A DNA stretch of 64,000 nucleotides from Malania oleifera. Its lineage: Eukaryota > Streptophyta > Magnoliopsida > Santalales > Ximeniaceae. Location: NCBI RefSeq assembly GCF_029873635.1, contig NC_080418.1, forward strand, positions 149,785,748 to 149,849,747. The letters run 5' to 3'. A model generated the notes under the pieces. It was given only the letters and a program-made list of their open reading frames with translations, was not told the DNA's origin and ran no database searches. A program made the position numbers and the translations under genes. Below are positions 1-10,850 of this stretch, one piece after another; positions within the stretch are counted from its first letter, which is position 1, and each line of letters starts with the position of its first letter.

Positions 1-2180
1 CCAAACGCTCAACCATATTAACGTTCATATTCAAAATTTGAAATTAGTCTTGCTGCCCCGAGTCAAACAGTCGACTTATTAGGCCAATTAGTTGACTATT
101 TCAGACATAATGTAGTTGTCTGAATTCTGGAGCAAATAGTCGACTTTTTCAACCAATCAATCAATTGTTCGCTGCTACTCCTCAGTACACGTGTTTTTCA
201 ACTATGTTTTCTTCCTTGTTTATGCAATCCATCAAGTATATGAGCCACAAAAACACAACACTCGTGTTTCTAGTTACAAAGGATTAGTGCTCTCCCTATA
301 CGTAGGTCACATGCGAGGGTCTTTAGTCATGGTTACCCTCATGCATCCTTTAAGTTGTGTGGTAGTCATGTCATAGGCAAGTGGCCAACCTGACCTCCTA
401 AGGTGCACCCCAAAATCTCAATGGGTAGATATGTGGTCAAGACAACCTACTCGCCTCTTAGATAGTTTCTCCTAATCACGTGATAAGCACACAATTGACA
501 TGAACAACCCCCTAGGAGCTACTTCTAAACCTTAATCATGTTGGCATCACCTAGTTGATTTCACTTATTTTTTGAACTAACCATTTTGTTCAATGTGGTT
601 AGCGTGTGATTAACTTGACCTATTCATTTTGTAAGTGACTTGACCATGAAATTAGTCCAAGCGATGGACTCCCAATAAAATAAAAGCAAATATTTTTTTA
701 AGCATTATAACCAAAACATAATACGTATGCGAAGATATTATTGCATTCAAATTCAACATTTCTATAATAAAATCAAAATATTTTACGAAAATTACTTGTA
801 ACTTTTACCACTGAAATTAAAATACTTGATACACCACTAAATTTTCCTTCTTATTATGATTTTGGAGTAGGTGGAACATCCCATTGATTGAGCAAACTCT
901 TATTGAATAGCCGGCTTGTCATAGAAAGGGATGGGATTGGGACCATATTTTTCTGCCCCCTACCTTCAAAGCTGCATTAGGACACCAACCACACAAATAT
1001 TAAAGTATTCCATTTCAAGGTCTTGGGTTAGTTGGTATTATGGTTTGTCCTAAAGTTGAATGAAAAATATTTAACAAAAAGAATATATTAAAAAGAGTCA
1101 ACTTGGATTATTGCAGGAATTAAATTATTTAAATTTTTTATTTTATATATATATATATTTGTTCTTTGCGCAATTAAATTATTTATTACAGAAATTAAAT
1201 TATTTATTCTTTTTGCACAATAATAAAAATATCATATTTAAAATATCTAAGATAGTGTAGGTTCATAAATTTCAAGTCTTAGATTTAAATTTGGACCGAG
1301 TCAGATGAAATTCTATAATTTTTTATTTTTTGTATTCTATTTTATCAAAATCTCTATAAATTTAAATTTAAGATTAGAGATCTAAACCCTCAAATATACG
1401 ACAAGTATTTGATAAAATGAAAAGAAAAATAAGTGATCTCAAAAAAATAACTATTCCATTACATATTTTGTGAGATAAAGATAAGGTTGCCTCTTTGTTT
1501 TTTGTTTTTATTTTTAGAAACCAACTTAAAAAATTAAGATATAATTAAGAACTAGTTCTATGCCTACATTTTATTATGGTGTAAATAACATAGACTAAGC
1601 ACTGGATTTTTTTTTAAAATTTTAATTTAAAAAAAATTTCTAATCCTTCCTATTTATGTAAAATAAAAAAAAAAAATTCATGCAAACATCAAAGTATTTT
1701 TAATTTTAGTGGAAAATTTTTGTATTTATTGTCCACTTCCCGATATCCTACTAGTTATTGATTTTTTTTTTTTTAACAAGAAAAATATAAGTGACTTGAA
1801 AAAGTCATGTATAGTTGTCCAATTTGGATGGTTCTAGGTAAGAAAAAAAAAATATATTTTGATTTAATTTTTCTTATTTTAAAAAATTAATTTGGCGGTT
1901 AATTTAGAGAAAAATAAAAATTAATTTTTAAAAATACGTGCAAGTGCGCACATATTTTATTTATATTCACCCTTTATGCCAATTGTTATTGCATTTACTT
2001 CTATTTCGTGATCTCAGGCCAATTCTCATTGAGATAGGAGCCTTGATTTTGAGACAAAAATTTGGAGTCGGGGCTTCTTCCTCGAGTCCTGTCATAATTG
2101 CACACTCGACAAAAGAGGTTTACAAGCGACATTGCCCTTCTTCACTCAAGCGATATTGTTGGATCGGGCTTTCGCCTGTT
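1..2180. other. AT-rich intergenic DNA, no gene seen
   Basis: Long A and T runs, no open frame of convincing length or composition, and no splice-linked exons that I can recognise. The first 600 bases are less AT-rich and may be old transposon remains, but I find no terminal repeats or coding motifs to name a family. Confidence 0.5.
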
Positions 2181-2185
2181 GTCCG

Positions 2186-2351
2186 TGTTGAGAATTCTAC
2201 TTGTGAATTTGTCCCACATTAGAAAAATTAAGTGGATGATGGGTACTTATATACATGGTTGGGTCCAAAACCCAATAAGCTTAAACTTTTGCGTCAAGTT
2301 GGTGTTCACTCATGTGTATCAAGCCCACCCATAGGCTCTTTTGCGTTAGCA
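2186..2351 (+). repeat. 5' terminal repeat of the TRIM
   Basis: Starts TG and ends CA. It is matched along its length by 2680-2846, and is followed after two bases by the tRNA-Met primer binding site. Confidence 0.85.
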
Positions 2352-2679
2352 AGTGGTATCAGAGCCAACGGTTCGTAACTCTGGGTGAGCGACATTGTAA
2401 AAAGTTGACACGTGAAACGTATTCTCTTGACGTGTTGACAGTTTGAGGACCAAGTGTATGACCGAGGTCAATAAAGATCATTTAGCCTGAGGATGGATTT
2501 GAATAGGGTCAAGACGTGGGAGGTAGAATTGGTTTGGAAGTATGTGGAATGCAATCCGAGACACGTAAGGCGCCAGTGGTAAGACCCACTGGAGTAACTG
2601 TTGGGGAATTGATGTTACTCCCATAAGAGAAGACAGTTTCCATTTAAGGGGGAGCAGTTAAAACTCACAAGGAAGAGAT

Positions 2680-2846
2680 TGTTGAGAATTCCACTTATAA
2701 GTTTGTCCCATATTGGAAAACTTAAGTGGATGATGTGTGCTTATATACATGATTGGGCCAAAGACCCAACAGACTTAAACTTTTGGGTCAAGTTGGTGTT
2801 CACCCATGTGTATTAAGCCCACCCATGGGCTCCTCCAGTTTTAATA
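2680..2846 (+). repeat. 3' terminal repeat of the TRIM
   Basis: Second copy of the terminal repeat, preceded by the purine tract and followed by the GTCCG target duplication. Confidence 0.85.
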
Positions 2847-2851
2847 GTCCG

Positions 2852-4350
2852 AAAATCAGATTTTAGAGAATCTAACTTTCTGATTGAGACAAAAATTTAG
2901 ATTTTATAATGATCTACAAAAACCTTATCACAATTTTTTAGTATGCTTAATTTATTTATATTCATATAAATCCAAACTCAAGATTTAAATTTCATGTGCT
3001 CTCAAATGCAGGCAAGTGTGACACTAAAATTTAAATGTTTGGTTTATGTAAGTTAAGAAGTGATAATCTCTTGTTTTTCCTTGCCATAAATTTTTCAAAA
3101 ACATACTTAAAATATTCATATTCTTATATAGTTAAGCATAAAATTTTGTCAAAAGCCAAAATATGAAATACTTTTGAGTTGTCTACGTAATATTATATGA
3201 ATAGAACTCATATTTTTATAACACATCATGATAATCCCTTTAATATTTCAATATACTATCTCTTGAAAAATTTAAAATTACCTTCTTGTATTATAATATT
3301 TGTTCGGACCTTTTACCCTGAGCAAGTCTTTTCATTTTTAAATTTCAAAGAATTGTAGAAATGAAGAGCTTAGATTACATAAATCTTGAGAGAATAAGGT
3401 CTAATTTTCCATTATTGATATTTCAGGGACCATTTAGAAATCCACCCCAAACTTAAGGATCGTCTAATCATGAAAAACAGTTTCTACTTTTTATTTTGAA
3501 TTTCTTAAAAATTATCAAAATTAGTTGACTTTTCATTTTTACAACATTTATATGAAATAAATGACAATAAAAGATTGTTTTGACACTATTTTCTTGCAAA
3601 AATTGTTTAATCATTCATTTCTAATTTTTAAGTAGATATAAAAAATGTCATCTTATTTTCTAATTTTATAAATTTATATAGAAAAATTTTAAAATATCTT
3701 TTAATTTTTTTTAATTTCTTTTTTCAAATTCTTACTTTGCGTATGGGATTGAAGCATGAAATTTAGATTTTGGACTTTAATTTGTGTCGATCATGCAAAT
3801 TTATTTTAAATCCACACAAATTCATATTTGAACCCCAAAATTCATGATCCAAAATATTGCCCTATATAATTTTTGAAGAAATTTTTTAAAAAATTGCTTT
3901 TTTTTTGTAATTAGTTGTACTCTAAAAATAAAAAAATAATTTGCACATTTAAATAAATTCTTTATTTTCTACCTTTCTAAAACTAATCTTGAAAAACTAG
4001 AAGATGAGTTAAAAATTTTATAATTCTTTGAAACATAAAAATAAATGGAAAATGAAAAATATGTCCACAGCTAAATGGACCCTAATTTCACTTATGAGAA
4101 AATTTTCAATGTCTAAGAATATTAAAAATTACCAAATTGATATCTCTTTAGGAACTGTGATTAATGTGTGGATAATATTGTGATATTTTTTAAAAATAGA
4201 TACTTGTAAAATTAATAATTTATTTAAAAAAATTTTAAAAATTAAATTCATTATAAAAAATTATGACAAGAAAGAAATTAGGAATGAAAATTAAAAGTCA
4301 TAAATAAAACTATAATAAAACAACAACAATGATAGGAATAACAACCAATG
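2852..4350. other. AT-rich intergenic DNA, no gene seen
   Basis: Very AT-rich, with many homopolymer runs. I see no coding frame, RNA gene or terminal repeat. Confidence 0.5.
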
Positions 4351-4354
4351 CTCC

Positions 4355-4600
4355 GAGGGCATTGGCGTAGTGGTAAAGTAGGCGGGTTCATATATACAGA
4401 GCATTGGAGGTTCGATTCCCAGCAAAGACAAAGTCATGGTGTGCTTTGTTACCCCTTTGGGGTTTCGTCCGCACCTGTAGGGGGGTCCACCGGGAGGAGA
4501 GCCGCATCCCAAACATCTGACCCCATTGTATATAAGTTGTGACAACATCCGATTTACTCATGTGGCAAACCAAGGGGGAAGATCGTCGTCCTGTGGGTTT
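4355..4600 (+). mobile_element. tRNA-derived SINE, candidate
   Basis: A good RNA polymerase III internal promoter is visible: box A TGGCGTAGTGGT at 4363-4374 and box B GGTTCGATTCC at 4409-4419, 46 bases apart from start to start. The segment is GC-rich compared with its surroundings and does not fold into a tRNA, because acceptor and anticodon stems cannot be paired. It continues about 170 bases beyond box B into a non-tRNA body. That arrangement is typical of plant tRNA-derived SINEs. The 3' end and a target duplication were not resolved, so the right border is approximate. Confidence 0.6.
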
Positions 4601-5144
4601 GGTGACTTGTATTTCAAATGCCTAAACTATTTAAAGTCGTACTTCCCTTATCCAACAACCTTGGTTAATAATTCTAAAATTAAAATGAATTAAAATTTTA
4701 ATTGAACAAACTTATTTTTGCCTTTGAATCAAATGACAAAATGAAAAAAGGGATTAAAATAATAAAAACTTTTAAAAATATAATAAGATAAAAAAATGTT
4801 CTAATAAAAATAGGAATTATTAAATTAATTTTAATTATTCTAAAGATTAGGGTTATTTGGCACCATTTTTTTTGTTTTTATTTTTAAAAATTTTTGCCTC
4901 TATATAATGAAAAAAAATTATTTGCACAATCCATTTATTTGTGCTACTAATGTTCTATTTCTACTACTATTTTTCAACTATTTTAAAAAAATTGAAAGCT
5001 ATCTAGAAATTCAAAAACTAGTAGCACATATCATACCCTAACTTTTAGTTTTTGAAATCATTGTCTTAACTCAAATAAAGTGGCCAAACCCAACCTTTAA
5101 AGCCCTCCTTCCACTCCCTTTCCCTCCTCTCAAATACATTATAA
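4601..5144. other. AT-rich intergenic DNA up to the Tat element
   Basis: Nothing recognisable. The last five bases before the element (GCTGC, 5145-5149) are one copy of its target duplication. Confidence 0.5.
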
Positions 5145-5149
5145 GCTGC

Positions 5150-5582
5150 TGTTGCGGGGTAAAAATATGGTTGGGGTGCTCCTTCGACTCTCGTTGACCT
5201 GAAAGGAGAAAATAAAGGCTTGGAGGACCCGGGGTGTACTCCGGGGGGCCACTCCGATGCCTAAGTAAGGGAAATACTTTTAGAAAGGCTGAATGCAACA
5301 GTATAATTGTGTTGAATGACTTACCTTTGCTTGCATCCCCAGTCCCTACTTATAGGGGCTTGAGTTGACCATTGGTTGGCTCAGATTTATTGCGTGGGGG
5401 CGTGAATCGCTCTTCAGCCATAAGTGCGTGCGCCTGTTACTCTGTTTTTAAGGGCGTCGGCGTGAATCTCTCCTTCTCTTTATTAGGTCGGAGCCAATCA
5501 CTCGTCAGAAAGTCAGACTTGGAGAAAGTATGAGACAGGCGTTGACCTGCCCTTATTAGCGTGATTTATTATGGACATATCA
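5150..5582 (-). repeat. 3' LTR of the Tat element
   Basis: Begins TGTTGCGG and ends ATATCA on the plus strand. It is virtually identical to 14477-14909, with one visible difference. The polypurine tract abuts its inner edge. Confidence 0.95.
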
Positions 5583-5725
5583 GTTGCCCCCCCCTTAGTT
5601 TCAAATTTCTAGATAGAATTTTGAATCATTATTTGTGTTTGCGTCTTTCGGTTTTAATACTTCATCGTCTTCCCTCCCTCTCTCTCCTTTTTTTTTTTTT
5701 TTTTTGGCTAGGATACTTGAGTAGC

Positions 5726-6470
5726 TCATGCCGACCGTTTGCGCCGAGCTGTTTTGTGTGGAGCTGTTTCTGCCAAGCTGTTTGGGGCCGAGCTCTTTTC
5801 ACCGAGCTCTTCGGAGCAGGACCCGTGCCGAGCTCTTTTGTCCGAGCCGTTCGGGCCGAGCTCCTCGGGGAAGCACTCGTGTCGAGCTCTTTTGTCCGAG
5901 CTCTCTGAAGCAGGACTCGTGCCGAGCTGTTCGTACCGAGCTCTTCGAGGAAGCATTCGTGCCGAGCTGTTTTCTGCCGAGCTATTTGTACCGAGCTCTT
6001 CGAGGAAGCTTTTGTGCCGAGGTCTTTTGTCCGAGCTGTTCGGGCCGAGCTCCTCGAGGAAGAACTCGTGTCGAGCTCTTTTGTCCGAGCTCCTCGAGGA
6101 AGAACTCGTGTCGAGCTCTTTTGTCCGAGCTCTTCGAAGCCGGACTCGTGCCGAGCTGTTTTCTGCCGAGCTGTTCGTACCGAGCTTTTCGAGGAAGCAT
6201 TCGTGCCGAGCTATTTTTCTACCGAGCTTTTCGTACCGAGCTCTTCGAGGAAGCATTTGTGCCGAGCTCTTTTGTCCGAGCTGTTCGGGCCGAGCTCCTC
6301 GAGGAAGAACTCGTGTCGAGCTCTTTTGTCCGAGCTCTTTGAAGCAAGACTCGTGCCGAGCTGTTTTCTGCCGAGCTTTTTGTACCGAGCCCTTCGAGGA
6401 AGCATTCGTGCCGAGCTGTTTTCTACCGAGCTTTTCGTACCGAGCTCTTCGAGGAAGCATTTTGTTGGGT
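5726..6470. repeat. GAGCT-rich tandem array in the 3' region of the Tat element
   Basis: Dozens of short units built on CCGAGCT are arranged in higher-order blocks of about 45 bp, such as a block with GAGGAAGCATTCGTG. The array lies between the polypurine tract and the antisense unit. Because the blocks are close to multiples of three and poor in stop codons, several frames on both strands stay open over 200 codons. Their low-complexity products are by-products of the repeat rather than genes. Tandem arrays in untranslated regions are common in Tat-lineage elements. Confidence 0.85.
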
Positions 6471-6482
6471 TGTTCTGACCTC

Positions 6483-6666
6483 ACGAGTCGTGCTCGTCAG
6501 TTTGGGCTTTTCGTGTAATGAGTCGTGCTCATTGAGTTGTTATGGCCTCACGAGTCGTGCTCGTCAGTTTGGGCCGTCCTCCGTATGAGTCGTGCTCATC
6601 TGTTGGTTGGTCACCTCACGAGTCGTGCTCGTCATTTTGGGCCCTGCGCCAATGAGTCGTGCTCAT
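6483..6666. repeat. six alternating palindromes, about 34 bp apart
   Basis: ACGAGTCGTGCTCGT (starts 6483, 6550, 6618) alternates strictly with ATGAGTCGTGCTCAT (starts 6518, 6585, 6652). Each 15-base unit has perfect 5-base inverted arms. The two versions differ by a paired change that keeps the arms complementary. The spacers are also related (CAGTTTGGGC), so this is a three-copy array with a period of about 67 bp. Confidence 0.85.
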
Positions 6667-6973
6667 TTATTGGGTCGTCCTTCGCGCTTTCCCGAGGCAC
6701 CTGCACACTTCTGTCCTGCGAGAGATATCTAAAAGCAGGTATTAAATGCGTCCTACCTTGGGAAGTGGTTTGGAGGACAGCGTTATTGATGGCCATCCGT
6801 CTGTTGCTGTGTCCGAGGCAACTTGTCGTTTCCGAGGTGGCGTTTGTCCTCGGGAAGCCTCGTCTGTGCATTTGTCAGAGATTTTCTGTTTCCTATGCCT
6901 CCCTCAAGACGCAATCCTTCTCGTCAATGAAAATTTTTGAGATTCCCGCCCCAGGGATTCGTGTCCTCCTCTC

Positions 6974-6981
6974 TATATAAA
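6974..6981 (+). promoter_or_regulatory. TATA box of the antisense unit inside the Tat element
   Basis: TATATAAA on the plus strand sits in a GC-rich context, with a pyrimidine-rich possible start about 25-35 bases downstream. The antisense coding blocks begin about 310 bases further on. Position and context suggest a promoter for plus-strand transcription inside the element, independent of the LTR. This is inference from sequence only. Confidence 0.5.
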
Positions 6982-7285
6982 GGCCGGTGGACTCCTTCTT
7001 TCCGCACTCGTCTTCATTCCAAGAGGACTGCTTCCTTCTCTACTCCTCTCCACTCCACGAGTCCCTTATTCGGTGCTAGGTATGCTTTCCTTTCTATAGT
7101 ATTTTTGTCTTGTTGTTCTTCTTGTTCTTCATTGTTCTTGCGCTAGCTTTGTATGTTTTGATCTTTCTTGTAAGATTGCCTTGTTGTTTGTGTCTGAAAT
7201 TACTGTCTTGATCTGTGTTGGCTTCCCTTCTTCTTGATCTTTGCTGTTTGCTTGCTCCGCTTGACCCTTAGTATTTCCTTCAAGA

Positions 7286-8845
7286 TTGTTTTTTCCTATG
7301 GAGACCTCCTCACAGCCCTTTAGGGTACCTACAACAGTGCGGAGCGCTCGTTGTGAGCTCTCCTCGTCTGACCTGCAGAATGCCCGTTATTTCTTTGCTG
7401 TACCACCGAATATCATTGTTAGGTTACCTTCTGCTACCGAGTCAGCTCTTGACCAAAAATCCGAGGAGCTCTGCCTCTATACCGATTATCTAGACTTGGG
7501 TCTCAGGCTCCCTTTTTCCCCTTTTGTTTCTAGCGTACTACGTTTTTATCGCATAGCACCATCACAACTCGTTCCGAACTCTTATCTTTCGCTCACTTGT
7601 TTTGCTGTACTCCTGCTCCGCTTGGGCCATTAGCCTACCGTCCCCCTTTTTAGAAGTTGCTTCCAAATGCGGTCTCATTCCGCAGAGAAGGAGCTATATT
7701 ATTTCAACTCTCTACCAGGCTATAAACTCTTCTCACCAGGCAGTTCTTCCATCCATAATTGGAAGACCCGTTACTTCTTTGTCTCGGGAGAGTTGAACTA
7801 CAACGGATCCTTTGTCTGGTCTTCTCCTCTTGATGGTAACGTTGCTATCTTTCCCCAGCCTCTTTTTCAGGGCTTACAAGTAGGTTATCCGTCTAACCCA
7901 TTTTTCTCTTTTCACCCTTTTTTTTTTTTCTTTGTAGTTCGGGTGCGCCATCTCCTTCCCAGACTTCCCCCCGAAGAGCAGGCCACCCTGAAAGAACTTC
8001 GCACACTTGGTGAACGGGGTATTATCCCTCATGAGGAGCTGCTCCAGGAGCGTGTCCTTGTGCAGTGGGGAATCAGCCCCGTTTCCTCAAGTCATTCTCT
8101 CCCCTGATTTTGTGTATGTGTACGTTCAGGTGTTACCTTTACTGTGGGTGTTCTTACTCTATTTCTCTTTTGTACTCGCAGATATGGACTTCACCAGGTA
8201 TGAATCGCTCATGGGAGAAGCTAGAAAGCAAAGGGTGAGTCGGAGTAGGAAGAAGAGAAGAGAGGTCGAGGGAGAATCCTCTCAAAGGGAAGTTCCTGCA
8301 GTAGGTGACTCCGGCGCCCTTATTGACGAGGTCCCTACAGCTCCTCCTACGCACTCGCAGGCTCAGGTGGAAGCCATTTTTCACGAGCCAACCCGTTCTG
8401 CGTCTGCTCTCCGCCGGGCTGTTCACGTCGAGGACTTTGTGCAGGCCCAATGTACCCTTCCTGACGCTCTCGCGGCGAAAATCCGCCATACTTCGTACCA
8501 GGTGTCTACTTTACTTGCTTTATAATTTTTTTTTTTTTACTTATGCCTGCTCTTTCTTACTGTTCCATGCCTTGGACCTTTTCCCAGCTGGCGACGATGG
8601 CTCTGGCCCAGGAGGAGAAAGTCGCGGAAATGTATCGCCAGACACTGGACGCAAGGGAAAAATATGTCCTCGCTCAGAACCAACTGCACGAGACCGAGCT
8701 CCGCGAGCAAGCTCTGAAGGCAGAGATCGATCGCCTTCGTAGAGAGGGAAAATTCCTGCCCGGAGAAGTTATGCGTGCTTATGACTTTCCCGAACTGCAG
8801 GAAGAACTACAGGCCTCCAATCAATTTGTTATCGACCACCTCTAA
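7286..8845 (+). CDS. antisense extra open frames of the Tat element (gypsy-type transposon domain protein)
   Basis: Several coding blocks lie on the strand opposite gag-pol, separated by intron-like pyrimidine-rich gaps. The first block (7286-7633) has the motif LPFSPFVSSVLRFYRIAPSQ, and the next contains WKTRYFFVSGE. Both resemble the plant putative gypsy-type transposon domain found in proteins antisense to pol in Tat elements. Later blocks are basic and then strongly charged with coiled-coil character (about 8590-8845). The function of this protein family is unknown. Extra antisense frames are an established feature of the lineage. I do not claim that this copy gives a full-length product. 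Confidence 0.65.
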
Positions 8846-9149
8846 TTACCGAGTTGGATTCAGGAGGGTCGTGATCAAGTGAGGACCTAAAACATCCTAG
8901 ATCCTCTGATGGTGTGTGAGCTATCATGGCTATTGGCGGGAGATAAGACCCGAGTCTGGCGGAGGATCTGGAAGAGCTGAAGAAGGGGAGGTATGGAGAT
9001 GGAGATGGGAGCAAAGCAAATAGTCTGTAGGAACAGAATATGTATTGTGAATTTTTCATCCGTATTGACGTAGAGTGCAACTTTTGTACGCCCTGGGCAC
9101 TTTTATTACAAGCGACTGAAGAAGCGTTTTTTTTTTTTTTTAATAATAG

Positions 9150-10530
9150 TATTTCTTAACATTTCGGAATCCACGTGTTCTATTCTTTCCCCCCTACCAT
9201 CTCCACTTGTAGGTCAGGGTGTTATTCTTCTGTGAATCGTATGGGCCCTCCCAATTAGGCTTTAACTTGTGCACCCACCCTACGCGGAAGGGTTGTCGCC
9301 CTCTCCTCGGCTAAGTCTCGGAATGGAAATTCATGTTTGACGCGATTGTTTGAGACTTGGCTACCCTCTGCTGGTACGACGCCAACTTTAAAAACTGCCT
9401 GATAAGTCTCTCTTATAGTAGGTCTATTTCGGATCTTGAGCTACTCGCTGTTGGGCTGTCGTTAAAGTATTTCCTACGCCAAGTAGGGTATGCCCACCTC
9501 TGCCGGGACGGGATGAACGGCTCTGCGACGAAGACACGCATGAACGGGGTTTCCCCTGTTAATGCGCTCTTAGTTGGTGTGGACCCATTATAACGGAAGG
9601 GAGTTCCTCTGCCCATCACCTTGCATGATTCGAGTCGGGGTCTCTCAGTCGTGCAGAATCGTCCGATTCATTTCTCTACTGTCCATTGCTCTGTGGGTGT
9701 GCCAATGAGCGAAGAGAGAAGAAAAGAGGCAGCCTAATAGACAGGTCCGACAGAACTTTTTGAAGTGTCGTTGTCGAACGGCTTCACGGGGTCTGTAACT
9801 ATCGCTAAGGGACTACCATAGCGGGAAATAATGAGGGGTCCACACGAAGCGTGTAATATTCCGCTGTTATGGTGATAGGGTTCGCCGTACCCACTTAGTG
9901 AAATAATCTATTGACCAACAAGAATTTTTTTCTGGCCAATCGTCTTCTGTGAAGAGGGGGGTCCAAGGGATATCTATCCCCCACTGAGCAAAAGTGGGCA
10001 AGGGAATGGGTTAGGGAGCGGTAGACTGAGGGGGCGCGTGGACAACAAATGCGAACCTTGAATCTGTCACATTTTTTACGAGCTTCGACCGCTTCAGTAT
10101 CATGGTGGGCCATTAAAACCATTGTCGCATAGCTTTGTGAGCTAGAGGCTACTGGCAAGATGGTTTCGCCTACTCCTTCGTGGATTCTCGAGTATGTAGT
10201 CCCCTCGTCTTTGCTCTTAGCATCGGGGTAGGCTTTTAGTGTCAGGGATTCCTTGTGAGCTCCCGGCCGCCCATCAACGATTATCTTGAAGCTTTCCTCC
10301 TCACATTTTGAGCATCCTTATTATCTCTTGGTAAGGATTCCGTCCTGAGGTACAAGACTAAGGATGCTCTCCAATAGTTCCTTGCTGATATTCGGACGCC
10401 ACTGAGTTAATTCTTTGTCCTCCTCGTATGAGGTTTCCTATGCGTTCAGATAGATAGTGTTTTCCATTCCGAACGGTTGCTGAGGCTAGTTTCGCTAGTG
10501 CGTCCGCCTTTTTATTCTTATTCGGTACGT
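9150..10530 (-). pseudogene. integrase remains of the Tat element
   Basis: Between the second RNase H and the antisense unit, the minus strand keeps short stretches typical of Tat integrase, for instance SIDYFTKW near 9880-9910, but no long open frame. The region is broken in several places. This contrasts with the intact gag-to-RNase H frame upstream and the near-identical LTRs. Confidence 0.65.
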
Positions 10531-10534
10531 GGTT

Positions 10535-10850
10535 CTATGCGAACTGGCCGAATTGCTTAGTATTTATTCTCTTGCATGGAGAGATATTATTCTCTTGGAT
10601 TCCCCTAGCTTCGAATTCTCCTTTGAGTTGCTCTACCACCAGCTGGGAATCACTCAATACTTTGATCTGTGCCACCCCTAATGCCTCCGCCAATCGCAGG
10701 CCGGCTAACAGGGCTTCGTACTCCGCTTCGTTGTTGGTTGCTGTGAATTCCAATTTTAGGGCAAAGAGAGTTTCGTTGCCCTCCAGGTCAGAAAGGATGA
10801 AACCAGCTCCCCCCCCCCAGCAGCATTAGAGGACCCATCAACGTGCAGTG
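10535..10850 (-). other. archaeal-type RNase H region of the Tat element
   Basis: This region carries the second RNase H, recognised by the motifs NNEAEYEALLAGL and LSDSQLVVEQ. A second RNase H of this type is the hallmark of the Tat lineage and is absent from most other plant Gypsy elements. Confidence 0.8.

Larger units (their letters stand above)
2186..2846 (+). mobile_element. TRIM (terminal-repeat retrotransposon in miniature), complete
   Basis: Two direct repeats of about 166 bp (2186-2351 and 2680-2846) begin TGTTGAGAATTC and enclose about 328 bp of non-coding DNA. Directly after the first repeat lies TGGTATCAGAGC (2354-2365), the primer binding site for initiator tRNA-Met. A purine tract AAGGGGGAGC (2646-2655) lies shortly before the second repeat. 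The five bases GTCCG occur just before the first repeat (2181-2185) and just after the second (2847-2851), as expected for a target duplication. It has no coding capacity, so it must have moved with proteins from another element. The two repeats differ by roughly 15% by eye, so the insertion is old. Confidence 0.88.

Noticed and set aside
191-376. Open frame of 61 codons near the window start
   Set aside because: Short, with no motif, and in a region that looks like old repeat DNA.
1938-2334. Open frames of 94 and 78 codons
   Set aside because: They run into the TRIM terminal repeat and match no protein pattern.
4363-4425. A tRNA gene
   Set aside because: Box A and box B are present, but the acceptor, D and anticodon stems do not pair. 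A SINE head fits better.
5726-6518. Five long overlapping open frames (up to 259 codons) on both strands
   Set aside because: All lie in the GAGCT-rich tandem array, overlap in several frames and encode low-complexity Arg/Ser/Leu-rich sequence. They follow from the repeat composition.
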